Made by a program: the position numbers and the translations under genes | Assembly: GCF_012489685.1 (NCBI RefSeq) | Contig: NC_080041.1 | Location: 103,137,760-103,201,759, forward strand | Origin: Lotus japonicus | Taxonomy: Eukaryota > Streptophyta > Magnoliopsida > Fabales > Fabaceae | DNA length: 64,000 nt | Direction of reading: 5' to 3' | Notes under the pieces: generated by a model | The model's input: the letters and a program-made list of their open reading frames with translations, nothing else | Told to the model about the DNA's origin: nothing | Databases searched by the model: none | Part shown: positions 11,648 through 21,431 of the stretch, piece by piece | How positions within the stretch are numbered: position 1 is the stretch's first letter | Layout of the letters: each line of letters begins with the position of its first letter

Positions 11648-12421
11648 GGAAATTGAAAACGTGAGAAAATGATTATTTCGCGATTCCGATTTTTCCTACT
11701 GATTCCAACGTATTTTAGACACGATATTCTTCCCGCTGAATCTTGTATTTCTTCAAAGAAATATCAGTATGATTTTTGGTTTTCGAGGCTTGTTTTTAAT
11801 GTTTACCGGTTTTAAAATGCACTTTATGCACTTTATGATTTTGACCTCGGATGCAGAAACTTCCTTCTGAAGAAAGATTTGGAACGTCGATTAAAGTGGG
11901 CGTACGCGTGTGGAATCTTCATCTGAAGCTCCGAATAGAAAAAGTCTTCCTCGACCGTTCATTTTAGGGTTCTTGAACTATCAGGGTTTTAGTTTCGGCA
12001 AACTTCCGATGATTGGAATCGGACGTTCGTAGGTCCTAGGGTTTCACCTTGAAACGCTTGTTATATAAGGATTAAGAGAAGTTCTAACATTTCTCTGAAG
12101 ATTTTTGGAATTTATTCCTATAGTGTTCCAAGGGTGGATGATCTTTGGAATTTATTACTATAGTGTTCCAAGGGTGGAAGATCTTTGGAATTAATATTTT
12201 CCTAAGGTTCTTGTCCTAGGTTTAAGCGAATACTGCTTGCGTCATAAGTTCCGTCGATTCGAATCTTGTCCTTAACCTTCTCGTGAAATATCTTCTCCTT
12301 ACATTTATCCCATTTAATAAACGTTTATCCAGCTTCCTTACTTCACGTTACATCGAAATTATTCGTGAATAAGAAATTTCACTAATTTATTCTAAGCTAA
12401 AAACTTGGGTCTTACAACGGG

Positions 12422-12723
12422 CTCCTCCATGCTTGGAGCCTTGGGCACAGAGTTGTCCTTTGCAAGTCAGATTGCAGGGAAGCTGTGGAGGTCATGCAGC
12501 AGGGAAGGGATGTTTCTTCCTATTGGGAGAAGGACACTATCATGAGGTTAAGAGGGCTACTCTACCGGGACTGGAACGTGCGGTTAGATCTAATCAGTCG
12601 CGACCGAAACACGGTGGCAGACTCCCTAGCTAGGCAAGCAGTGAGAGACGGTTCAGCTCACCGTATTTGGAGACAACCTCCATTGCATTTCTTGACTACA
12701 TTGTATGCTGATAGTGTAGCGTA
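12422..12723 (+). pseudogene. RNase H domain fragment, downstream half
   Basis: This continues the frame broken at 4051. It begins LLHAWSLGHRVVLCKSDC, has a SRDRNTVADSLARQA block typical of the C-terminal part of RVT_3 RNase H (the conserved RDxNxxADxLA pattern), and stops after TTLYADSVA at 12721-12723. A T-rich then A-rich 3' flank follows. The frame is open for all 101 codons here, so the parent may have been intact when the chromovirus inserted. It could derive from an L1 LINE or from a host RNase H-like gene. The catalytic N-terminal part is not seen. Confidence 0.75.
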
Positions 12724-13522
12724 GTTTTGTTTTTAATCTTCCTTTGTAACAAAAAAAATGTAATTATTCTAGTAGTTTTTTTTTGATAGGCCAATATTAG
12801 TTGTGAATAACACAAGTAGGATATTAAGAAAATTTGATATAGTAGTAAGAGTTCAAATTTCTTGGCTATGAAATTCAAAATATATATGTTATTATTCTCA
12901 CCGTAAATTTTAAAATTTAAATAACCTAATTAACAAATTCAAAAATTAAGTAGCATGTGAATTTTTTATTTTTTTTTACAAAAGTAGCATGTGAATATAG
13001 CATTTATAAATTAAATTAATAGGAATTTTCACTTGCTTCTGACCATGCTATTTTTACAGAAAAAATCGAGAACCAATAGGACTTTTCACTTGCTTATGAC
13101 CATGTTATTTGAATTGTTAATAGTTTGATTTTGAAATTTAGTACAGGAAAAGTATATGATTGAATAGATAACTAATTACTAATTGTTACAATAATTCTTT
13201 TTTTGGTACATCGAAAAATTAGCAAAAGAATAACAATAAACTAAAGAACTGCTAAAGAGTCTTTTAACATCAAGACGTCTAGTTCAAGGGATGGGGAATT
13301 TAAAAGTACCAAACCCGACACTGGTAAGCACGAGGCTTTGCCTGCGATCCAATATGCACAGTTATTAGCATCCCTAGAGATTCAGGATAGCTGGATGTTC
13401 CATTGGAGAATAATTTAAAATTGATTAAGAATTTAATTCAAATTTTAATTTATTAATTTATTTTATTTTATTCACTATCTGAATTTCACGTTGGCTAGGT
13501 AAATATTTTGAATACAAATTTT
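12724..13522. other. AT-rich sequence, no gene seen
   Basis: The first 60 bases look like a LINE 3' tail (gtttttaatcttccttt then an A run). The remainder is AT-rich with no recognisable coding segment or element end. Confidence 0.5.
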
Positions 13523-13617
13523 GTATAAATGATTATTTAAATGTAAAAAGTTTGATTTGAATTATTAATTAATAGTGAAAGTATAAATGATTATTTAAAT
13601 GTAAAAAGTTTGATTTT
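13523..13617. repeat. 58-bp-period duplication
   Basis: The 36-bp segment beginning gtataaatgattattt occurs at 13523 and again at 13581, separated by attattaattaatagtgaaa. Part of that spacer reappears after the poly(A) at 13726, which suggests a local duplication at an insertion site. Confidence 0.7.
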
Positions 13618-13726
13618 ACCAGTTGTAGGGACTTTGTTGTTTTTTGATTTCACGGGTGTTGTTTACCCGAGGTCGCGTCGTGTTTAGTTTTCGGGCTTAG
13701 TCCCTCCCAATATCCAAAAAAAAAAA
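13618..13726 (+). mobile_element. LINE-like 3' end with poly(A)
   Basis: A short GC-richer segment ends in gggcttagtccctccc and an 11-base A run. Tails of this kind are common on plant L1 LINEs. No upstream LINE coding sequence is attached, so it is a 5'-truncated retroposon at most. The target duplication is unclear because of the surrounding duplication. Confidence 0.4.
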
Positions 13727-13763
13727 TTATTAATTAATAGTTTGATTTTAAATTTTGAATATA

Positions 13764-14443
13764 GGCTATGTTTGGCATGTTTAGCTGATAAGCTAGCTGA
13801 AAGCTGAAAAGCTAGCTGAAAGCGGATAAGCTAGCTGATAGCTGAAAGCTCATAAGCTAGCAGATAGCTGATAGCTGAAAGCTGAAAAGCTGCGTGATTG
13901 AAATAAAAGTGTTTGGTAAACTAGCTGTTAAACAAGCTGAAATTATAAAATGACATAAAAGGACATACTTGTATAATTATTTTTATATTTAACATTACAT
14001 TATTTTCACACTAATACCTATATAATATTAATATTAAAATTATTATCACTTTAAATATTTGTATTAACTCAACTTATTTATTATCTTAAAAATATAATAT
14101 TAATTTTTACTTATTTTTATTAATATAATATTTATAATACTTGTGGTGCACACCGATGTGGCGGGAATGGTGACGGAAACTGCATACGTAAGTGTGAGGG
14201 GAAAATATGTTTAGTGTTTTTATAAATATATAAAGGTAATGGTGGAATTTTAATGAAATAATAAGGATAAAAATGAGAATAAATTTAATAAGCTATAAGC
14301 TTTAAGCTATAAGCTACCTGAGATAGCTTATTGCTTAAAGCTTTAAGCTACCAAAATAAGCTTATTCACCAAACATTTTTGAAGAGCTTTTAAACTAGTC
14401 AAATAAGCTATAAGCTAGCTGAAATGACATGCCAAACATAGCC
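13764..14443. mobile_element. Non-autonomous DNA transposon (MITE), 680 bp
   Basis: The ends are inverted repeats: ggctatgtttggcatg at 13764 and catgccaaacatagcc ending at 14443. Both subterminal regions are packed with agctgaaagct and aagctataagct words that can pair with each other. ATA flanks both sides (13761-13763 and 14444-14446), possibly a 3-bp target duplication as in PIF/Harbinger elements. There is no coding capacity. The superfamily is uncertain. Confidence 0.8.
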
Positions 14444-14740
14444 ATAGTATTATAAAATTTGAAAATCTGAATATAGTAAGAAATTCTCGAGCTTCATTCC
14501 AGAAGAATAACCAATTCCTTGATAATGGTTGTTTTTACTTAATTTGAATATAATATTTATTAATTGCAGAATCTATATGGGCCAACCTTTTCATTTAATT
14601 AGTTTAAAAAAAAAACCTTTTCATTTAATCAATTAGTTGTGCATTTAATTAATTGTGTACAGAATATGAACCAATGAAAGAGGCACATGTGGAAAATAGT
14701 GAGAAAGAGCCAATGAATAAAATACATGTGTCATTTAAAT
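14444..14740. other. AT-rich flank with Helitron-type internal words
   Basis: The sequence is AT-rich, with ccaatgaaa and cacatgtgg words that recur near the Helitron-type termini just downstream. There is no coding sequence. Confidence 0.4.
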
Positions 14741-14786
14741 AACAATATGACCCACTTTGGTGGATGAGCTTTATATATTATTAAGA
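14741..14786 (-). mobile_element. Helitron-type 5' terminus, copy 1
   Basis: Read on the minus strand, the segment starts TCTTAATAATATATAAAG and continues into ccatccaccaaagtgggtc. It is preceded by A, as at Helitron insertion sites (A|TC...CTAG|T). A second copy ends at 15197. The 3' partner is not identified with certainty. Confidence 0.5.
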
Positions 14787-15150
14787 TTAAGATTAATTTT
14801 TTTATTGATTTATTAATTGATGGACTCATTAATGTCAACCAATGAAAATTAAACAATGTGGACCAGTAAGAATAAGCCACACAGACTTAATTTGTGGCAT
14901 TTACTTCTCAAATCTACGTCATTAGTCCAAATTTTCCAATTCTAACGTGGAAGAATTTAATTTTAATAAAACCGCGCGGAATAATTTGTAACGTTTCTAT
15001 TTAATGTTTGATTGATTGATTTATTTATTTATTAATTTATGGACTAATTAATTTCGACCAATCAAAATTAAAAGATTTAGACCAATCAACAATAGCCATG
15101 TGGAAATTCAATGAAAACAACCAATAGAATGCTGGCATTTGAAAATTATA

Positions 15151-15197
15151 AAGCAATATGACTCACTTTGGTGGATGGGCCTTATATATTATTAAGA
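15151..15197 (-). mobile_element. Helitron-type 5' terminus, copy 2
   Basis: This is nearly the same sequence as 14741-14786, again starting with TC on the minus strand after an A. The two copies are 411 bp apart. One may be the original 5' end of the Helitron whose 3' end is at 829, and the other the end of a nested or duplicated copy. Confidence 0.5.
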
Positions 15198-15379
15198 TTA
15201 TTCTTCTGGAATCGCAAGTATAATTAACAATCAATCTTCATAAAACAGGAAGAAGAAAAAACTATATAGATGGAAACAAGATTAAAAATAAATAAATTTG
15301 ATACATACCTGCTTAATAGTTGAGGAGATGAAGAACTTGATTCTTGAGGAGGAGATGGAGAACAATCCTGCTGATAACG

Positions 15380-15649
15380 TGTTATGAATAAAGTCTAAGC
15401 AAGTGGTGGAAGATAGGAGAAGAAAAGAGTAAGAGGTAAAGAGAAACAAGACTCTGAGAGAATACTGTGGAATGGGAGTATTCTGCTCAATGCAGCCTCT
15501 ACTCATATATATACTATTAGGGTTTGAGGGGTAGTACAAAGTACAAGGTACTCCCATTCCACAGTATTCTCGCCGAGTCTTGTTTATCTCTACCTCTTAC
15601 TCCTCTCTTTTCCTATCTTTCACCACTTGCTTAGACTTTATTCATAACA
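15380..15649. repeat. Inverted repeat of an LTR-like segment
   Basis: Two 100-bp arms, 15381-15480 and 15549-15648, are inverted copies with only a few mismatches, around a 68-bp spacer. The whole unit begins TG and ends CA. Outside the left arm the minus strand continues cgttatcagcagg, which resembles an LTR-to-interior junction. It is probably two inverted ends of a Copia LTR. No target duplication was found. Confidence 0.55.
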
Positions 15650-15827
15650 ACAGTAACATACTCCATCCATTGTTAATTATAACTTGACTCTCCTTAGATA
15701 ATTGCACTCACCAAAAAATGTATAATCATGTTAATTAATATATTACTTTTAAGTATTTTTATCTACTCTTCCACATTTACCTTTAATTAAACAATTAGCG
15801 ATGAGGGGTAGTCAGTTTGGGGAAGCC

Positions 15828-17656
15828 TTTTTCAGGGAGGAGTAAAATAGGCTCTTTTCATGATGCATCCTACCAAATCCCCAGATCCAGATGGCTTTCC
15901 GGGGGGTTTCTTTCAGCAGTATTGGCATATTATGAGGGGCGATATCATGAGGTTGGTCTTAGCCATTCTCAATGAAGAACATGATCCCACTGAGGTAAAT
16001 CATCTTTTATTTGTTTTATCCCAAAAGTGAAGAATCTAGAAACCCCAAGGAGTTGAGACTCGTAAGTCTTTGTAATGTGCTGATGAAGGTGTTAACTAAA
16101 TGCATTGCAAATAGAATGAAGATTTTCCTTTATGGGGTGGTGGGAGAGCAGCAGAGTGCGTTTGTTCCAGGTAGACATATCATAGATAATGCCTTGGCGG
16201 GTTTTGAGGTGTTCCATTATATGAAAGGGAGAAGAGGAAAAACGGGTTCCATGGCCTTGAAGCTTCATATATCAAAAGCGTATGACAGAGTGGAGTGGGA
16301 CTTCCTTTGAATGGTGCTCTCCAATTTGAGATTTCCCATATCATTAGTAGAGCTTATCATGATGTGTGCATCCACAATTTCATATGGCATTTTGGTAAAT
16401 GGGGAGCCTTCCAAATGGTTCAGTCCACAATGGGGTCTACGACAGGGTGATCAACTTTCTCCTTATTTATTCATTCTTTGTGTGGAGGTGTTTTCAGGTC
16501 TGCTTCTATAGCTGGTGGAAAACAGGAGAATTCATGGTGTGACAATGGCCAGACGGGCTGCTGAAATCAGTCATCTTTTCATTGTTGATGATAGTCTGAT
16601 TTTCTCAAGAGCCACCATGGTCATGTGTGTGATGGATGCAATTAGGACCTATGAAAAAGCTTTTGGACAGCTAGTTAATTTGGATAAGTTAGAGGTCATG
16701 TTCAGCCAAAATATGCCAGAAAATCGGAAAGCTATGATATGTGATAGGATGAGTGTTAAGGCTGTTGAGACCCATGACAAATATCTGGGCTCACCTACCA
16801 TCATTGGAAAGTCTAAGAAGTATATCTTTGAAAGGGTGCAGGAAAGAATGTGAAACAATCTCAAAGGTTGGAAGGAACAAACTCTATCAAGAGCAGGAAA
16901 GGGGGTACTCCTTAAGTCAGTGGCCCAGGTGAAACCTACATATGTGATGAATTTTTCCAAATTTCCAGCAAGGGTGTGCCAAAGAATGGAGGTTATGTGT
17001 GCAAAATTTTGGTAGGTTCAGCGGGATAACGAGAGGAAGATCCATTTGAACACTTGGAAGACTTTGTGTAAGCCCAAATCCTAGGGAGGACTAGGCTTTC
17101 GAGATATAGAAAAGTTTAATACTGCGCTTATGGGCAAACAATATTGGAGACTCCTCTCTAATCCTAATTCTATTTTGGCACGTATGTGGAAAGCTAGGTA
17201 TTTCCCTCTTACATCTGTACTAGAGGCTTCCCTGAGGCATAATCCAAGCTACTCTTGGCATAGTGTGTGTGGGGGGGGGGGTGCGTGAGGAGATGAAGGA
17301 GAGCTTCAAGTGGCAGGTTGGGGATGAAAAGGAGATCAAGATTTGGGGTGCTACTTGGCTTCTTGAGGCTTCTAAAGGATGACTTTCATCAGATTATCGA
17401 GAGGAGCTGGGTATTACAATGGTGGCGGATTTAATGCATGAGGAACCACCTCTTCGTTGGAATGAACCAGTTATTCGTACTATTTTCTCTGAACCAGAAG
17501 AACATGTTATCCTTATCATTATCTTGAGCTGGTATGGAATGAGGGATAGACTGAGATAGTGATGGTGTGAGGATGGAATCTTTTTGGTGAAATCTTTGTA
17601 CAGGCAGTTGCAGTTACAGAGGGTGGAAACGGAGGAAGGTTCATCGAGGGCCTACC
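15828..17656 (+). pseudogene. LINE reverse transcriptase, decayed
   Basis: Successive open pieces carry RT motifs in order: SPDPDGFPGGFF near 15880; NVLMKVLTKCIANRMK and SAFVPGRHIIDNAL (16070-16200); LKLHISKAYDRVEWDFL (about 16258-16307), with the first catalytic Asp of the family changed in context; GLRQGDQLSPYLFILC (about 16435-16490); and FIVDDSLIF near 16580, where the family normally has FADDS. At least three in-frame stops (16308, 16509 and 16851 regions) break it. RT copied LINE RNA at a nicked target in the nucleus. It is inactive now. Confidence 0.88.
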
Positions 17657-18048
17657 TGTGACACCCGGGGCTGACGAGGGCGGGGAGTGATCGCCGATGT
17701 AGTGAGGCATGGACAAGGAGCGGCTCCTGGCAGGCTTCTAGGCGGAGGAACACATGAATGAACCAATCTCGCACCCGAACAAGAGGTATTCCGAGACTGT
17801 ATAGGTATAACTATACAGTTGAGGAGGGCATACAAGATTTGATTGGTACTACTCATGACAACAAGATGCATCTTCTTTTCGGGAGCCGAACTCATAAAAC
17901 TCCAAGGCTAAGTGTGCTTGCCTTGGAGCAATATTATGATGGGTGACCTCCTGGGAAATTTTCTCGAGAAGTGCGCGAGTGAGGACAAAGTGCACTGAAA
18001 AGACTCGTGTTGTTACCTTCAGGTCAGTCGTCAGATCGAGATGTTACA
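17657..18048 (+). mobile_element. Cassandra solo LTR
   Basis: This 392-bp unit begins TG and ends CA and is flanked by CTACC on both sides (17652-17656 and 18049-18053), a perfect 5-bp target duplication. It contains a 5S rRNA-like core, the hallmark of Cassandra terminal-repeat retrotransposons in miniature (TRIM). It is the reverse complement of the LTRs in the second insertion 790 bp downstream. No interior or second LTR remains, so it arose by LTR recombination. It sits between the RT and zinc-binding parts of the LINE. Confidence 0.92.
17887..17958 (+). repeat. 5S rRNA-derived core in Cassandra LTR
   Basis: The segment matches the 3' two-thirds of plant 5S rRNA, including ctaagtgtgcttg (box A region) and gatgggtgacctcctgggaa (box C region). 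These are RNA polymerase III internal promoter elements, which Cassandra is known to carry. It is not a functional 5S gene because the 5' third and middle helices have diverged. Confidence 0.88.
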
Positions 18049-18834
18049 CTACCCATGGAAGAAGGTTTGGTAGTTGCAAGTCCCAAATAAAGTCAGACAC
18101 TTCCTGTATAGATCAGTGAACAATACACTACAATGAAAGCGTAACTTAGCTCGACGAAGGGTCCTCCTCCATGACAGTTGTGTTATGTGTAATGAAGAAT
18201 GACCCTCTGTAACTCTTGACCATTTTTTTTTTTTTGCAATGTGAATGCCTGCAACGGTTCTGGTTTGCGGTTTTGAACCTTCGCTCTTCAGATCTAACCT
18301 CCTTCCGGAGTTAGATTTCAAGCTTATTGCTATTTGGAGATGCAGACATTTTGACGCGGGTGGTGATATTGGTGTGGGCGTTGTTGAAGCATCGAAATGA
18401 TATTATGTTTAATGGAGGGTTGGCGGATGTGGGGGTGGTCACTAGCATAACATATGGTTTGTTGAGGGATTGGCTGGAAGCTAAGGAAAGAAGGCCCGCG
18501 AGAAGGGGAAGCTAAACACATGAGCAGATGAGTTGCGAGAAGGGTTGGCTTAAACCGAGAGATGGTGTGCTGAAAATTAATATTGATGCAGGTTGGTCCG
18601 GGGAAAATGGCCAAGGATTAGGATTAGTGATTAGATAGCACAATGGAAAATGCATGTATGCAGCCACAAAAATTCTGGCCTCACCTTCTGATCCTGCTAT
18701 CACGAAGGCCGTGGCGGCTCGTTAGGCTCTGGATGCTACTGTGCAACTTGACCTTGACACAGTTGTTCTGGAGACGGATTCAAGGAGCTTCACTCATACT
18801 TTTGGAATAGGAAGCAAAGCTCTCTCCTGGAACC
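18049..18834 (+). pseudogene. LINE zinc-binding and RNase H N-terminal part, decayed
   Basis: Just after the solo LTR the sequence reads VPNKVRHFLYRSVNNTL and later a CVMCNEE block, the zf-RVT (reverse transcriptase zinc-binding) pattern. An open piece at 18327-18515 carries WALLKHRNDIMFNG, a typical linker. At about 18555-18834 the RNase H domain begins (VLKINIDAGWSGENGQG, then ILASPSDPAITKAVAAR) and is cut by the second Cassandra insertion. Several in-frame stops are present. Confidence 0.8.
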
Positions 18835-19227
18835 TGTAACATCCCGATCTGACGATTGGCCTCACGGTAACAACACGAGTCTTTTCAGTGCGCTTTGTCC
18901 TCACTCGCGCACTTCCCGGGAAAACTTCCCAGGAGGTCACCCATCACGATATTGCTCCAAGGCAAGCACACTTAACCATGGAGTTCTTATGAGTTGGGCT
19001 CCCGAAAAGAAGTTGCACTTGTTGTCATGAGTAGTACCAATCAAATCTTTTATGCCCTCCTCAACTGTATAGTCCATCCCTACACAATCTCGGAATACCT
19101 CTTGTTCGGGTGTGAGATCGGCTCATTCCTGTGACCCTCCGCCTAGAAGCCTGCCAGGAGCCGCTCTTTGTCTGTGCCTCACTGCACCGGCGATCACTCC
19201 CCGCCCTCGTCATCCCCGGGTGTCACA
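18835..19227 (-). repeat. Cassandra LTR, copy A
   Basis: This 393-bp unit begins tgtaacatcccgatc and ends gggtgtcaca. It contains the antisense 5S-like core at about 18926-18998. It is nearly identical to copy C (19397-19790). Confidence 0.92.
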
Positions 19228-19297
19228 AGCCCACCAACTTCCGCTTGGTTCGTCCTCGAACCACACTGTACTGGGAGAGGTTGGCTCTGATACCACT
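19228..19297 (-). other. Cassandra interior with primer-binding site
   Basis: The 70-bp interior ends ggctctgataccact, giving tggtatcagagcc on the minus strand next to the following LTR. It is non-coding, as usual for Cassandra. The same interior recurs at 19791-19860. Confidence 0.88.
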
Positions 19298-19396
19298 TGT
19301 AACATCCCGATCTGACGACTGGCCTCACGGTAACAACACGAGTCTTTTCAGTGCGCTTTGTCCTCACTCGCGCACCTCCTGGGAAGTGATACCACT

Positions 19397-19790
19397 TGTA
19401 ACATCCCGATCTGACGACTGGCCTCACGGTAACAACACGAGTCTTTTCAGTGCGCTTTGTCCTCACTCGCGCACTTCCCGGGAAAACTTTCCAGGAGGTC
19501 ACCCATCACGATATTGCTCCAAGGCAAGCACACTTAACCATGAAGTTCTTATGAGTTGGGCTCCCGAAAAGAAGTTGCAACTTGTTGTCATGAGTAGTAC
19601 CAATCAAATCTTTTATGCCCTCCTCAACTGTATAGTCCATCCCTACACAGTCTCGGAATACCTCTTGTTCGGGTGTGAGATCGGCTCATTCCTGTGACCC
19701 TCCGCCTAGAAGCCTGCCAGGAGCCGCTCCTTGTCCGTGCCTCACTGCACCGGGGATCACTCCCCGCCCTCGTCATCCCCGGGTGTCACA
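19397..19790 (-). repeat. Cassandra LTR, copy C
   Basis: This 394-bp second full LTR has its 5S-like core in antisense at about 19486-19559. The match to copy A is close over the full length. Confidence 0.92.
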
Positions 19791-19860
19791 AGCCCACCAA
19801 CTTCCGCTTGGTTCGTCCTCGAACCACACCGTATTGGGAGAGGTTGGCTCTGATACCACT

Positions 19861-20038
19861 TGTAACATCCCGATCTGACGACTGGCCTCACGGTAACAAC
19901 ACAAGTCTTTTCAGTGCGCTTTGTCCTCACTCGCGCACCTCCTGGGAAACTTCCCAGGAGGTGCGCGAGTGAGGACAAAGCGCACTGAAAAGACTTGTGT
20001 TGTTACCGTGAGGCCAGTCGTCAGATCGGGATGTTACA
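19861..20038. repeat. Perfect 178-bp palindrome of Cassandra LTR ends
   Basis: Arms of 88 bp (19861-19948 and 19951-20038) are exact reverse complements separated by two bases (ac). Both arms share acaag where the other LTR copies here have acgag, so one arm was copied from the other. The centre lies at cctgggaa, the 5S box C edge. Confidence 0.95.
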
Positions 20039-20262
20039 GAACCTTTATTGAAGGATTGTAGGCTTTTGGCTTCCAAATTTTTCTCTTTTGATTTGGTCCA
20101 TTGCACTAGAGAATGTAATAGAGTGACCCATTTACTAGCATCATTGGCCTCTGACTACCCCAACAAGTGTTGATGGAAGATGTTACCTTCAATTGTTAAC
20201 TCAGTTCTATTAGCGGATGTATTTTCTTTGATTATATAAATGATGTACTTTCCATAATAAAA
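20039..20262 (+). pseudogene. LINE RNase H C-terminal part
   Basis: After the Cassandra insertion the frame resumes with LLKDCRLLASKFFSFDLVHCTRECNRVTHLLASLA, matching the C-terminal RDxNxxAHxLA-type block of RVT_3 RNase H. It ends with a stop and an AT-rich tail (ccataataaaa), the probable LINE 3' end. Confidence 0.78.
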
Positions 20263-20433
20263 ATATATTGGGTGATATTGAATAGCATAAATTACAAGTG
20301 ATAGTAAGAATATTGGAAATTATAAAGTTTAATGTAAGGCCTAGATTTCTAGAAGTTTTATAATCAATTAATTTCCGACTTATGCTTACGTTTCTGTGTT
20401 GACATAAAGATATTTGTCAGAAATGTATGTTAA

Positions 20434-20515
20434 ACACACACACACAGTTAAAGTCACACACACACACACACACAGTTGTAGTCACACATACACATACACA
20501 CACAGTTGCGGTCAC
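20434..20515. repeat. CA microsatellite, interrupted
   Basis: Runs of (CA)n are separated by agttaaagt, agttgtagt and agttgcggt, so the array is a compound of CA runs plus a repeated 9-base linker. Confidence 0.9.
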
Positions 20516-21431
20516 AATTTGAATGCTTAGTTCTGAATCCTGATTCGTATTCATAGACTGATTACAGTTTGGAATATTCGAAGGGCGACCTATTGCCGTA
20601 CAAATACTAAGTAAGTCATGATTCTTAATTAGATTCTGTGGTGATCTGTTTGAGAATGTGTGTTTAATTTTGAAACTTTTGATTGTAGTATTGATGAGTA
20701 TTAGCTTCAAACCCCGGGCGAAGGTTTTCTCGACTACTGAAGATACTCAAGATGACTTCCAGGCCACAAACAATTAAGTTCGAGACTCTTATTCGAAAAT
20801 TCAAGAATCACCAAACGAGTCCAGTTAATAAAAGTAATCCATTTCTAAAATAAAAAATTCTCTCATCGGGGAAAATTTTTGGGTCGAAAACGAATTGATC
20901 TCGGAGCAAGTTGCTCCAAGATATTTGTGGGACCAAAAGATATTTCTTTTGGGGGTGGGTCACACTAGGACACATGTCAAACTCCTATGGAGAGACTCAT
21001 GTCCTAGATGTGTGGTTAATAATAGACTTGGTCTCTTAACCACACATTTTATCACACTTAAGTGATAAAAAGAAGAAAAAAAAGACTATGCTCTCCCATA
21101 ATCCAGCTTGAGCTGCGAGTAGAGAGAGAAAATACTTTCATCTTCTTCTTGTTCTTGAGAGGTTGTGAGGGATCCTTGAAGTTAGAAGGTGAGGTTGCTT
21201 GGATCTTCACCACACTATGTTGTCCGGGGTTTGTACTCATCGGATTCAGATTTAATACAAGTTATCTTATAGCACCGCTTTTAGCAGTTGATGTTCGAAA
21301 CCCATAACCTTCCTTTGTAGGAATAATTGATTTATAGGAAAAAAAATTTTGGGCACTCGCTTTTCGCGTCACCGTTGTTGTCTGAGTCACGCTAATCATC
21401 ATGATAGTGAACAATCTCCCATCCATATGGA
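20516..21431. other. Intergenic sequence, nothing firmly recognised
   Basis: The composition is mixed, with short open frames such as 21062-21307 that have no family resemblance. Around 20990-21060 a ccacacatttt-type word recurs in inverted form (tgtgtggttaa and ttaaccacaca). I can support no gene. Confidence 0.45.

Larger units (their letters stand above)
4052..12416 (-). mobile_element. Ty3/Gypsy chromovirus (Tekay/Del-like), pol-deleted
   Basis: This is a complete LTR-retrotransposon insertion in minus orientation, 8,365 bp long. Both LTRs are 3,376 bp and start TG and end CA. The 5-bp target duplication ACGGG is present at 4047-4051 and 12417-12421. The primer-binding site complementary to initiator tRNA-Met lies next to the 5' LTR (9019-9036), and the polypurine tract lies next to the 3' LTR (7428-7448). 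Very long LTRs, the gag type and a chromodomain-like pol C-terminus fit the Tekay/Del lineage. The interior is only 1.6 kb: gag is interrupted by stops, and protease, RT, RNase H and integrase are deleted. The LTRs differ by about two dozen substitutions by eye, so the insertion is fairly recent. Any mobility would have to come from proteins supplied by other copies. Confidence 0.93.
9041..12416 (-). repeat. Chromovirus 5' LTR
   Basis: This is the partner of 4052-7427 at a constant offset of 4,989 bp. It has the same internal 52-bp array (9952-10211) and the same TATA-like box (11640-11647), and it ends in CA directly before the ACGGG target duplication. Transcription of the element would start here and run toward lower coordinates. 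Confidence 0.95.
18835..20038 (-). mobile_element. Rearranged tandem Cassandra element with palindromic end
   Basis: The 1,204-bp insertion is flanked by GAACC (18830-18834 and 20039-20043). In plus-strand order it holds a full LTR (18835-19227), a 70-bp interior (19228-19297), a truncated LTR start (19298-19386), a 10-bp interior scrap, a second full LTR (19397-19790), another 70-bp interior (19791-19860), and a palindrome made of two inverted LTR starts (19861-20038). Each interior ends in ggctctgataccact, the initiator tRNA-Met primer site on the minus strand. A single target duplication around the whole array implies that it integrated as one molecule or grew in place. Confidence 0.92.
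15800..20262 (+). mobile_element. L1-type LINE remnant with two Cassandra insertions
   Basis: Reverse transcriptase, zinc-binding and RNase H regions follow each other in the order typical of plant L1 LINEs, all on the plus strand and all broken by stops and frameshifts. The endonuclease and ORF1 parts are not seen upstream, consistent with 5' truncation. Cassandra sequences at 17657-18048 and 18835-20038 interrupt it. Removing them mentally restores continuity of the domains, so the LINE is older than both. Confidence 0.85.

Noticed and set aside
17887..17958. 5S rRNA gene
   Set aside because: Only the 3' two-thirds resemble 5S rRNA and the segment lies inside a Cassandra LTR with target duplications. 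It is a retrotransposon-borne 5S relic, as are the antisense copies at about 18926 and 19486.
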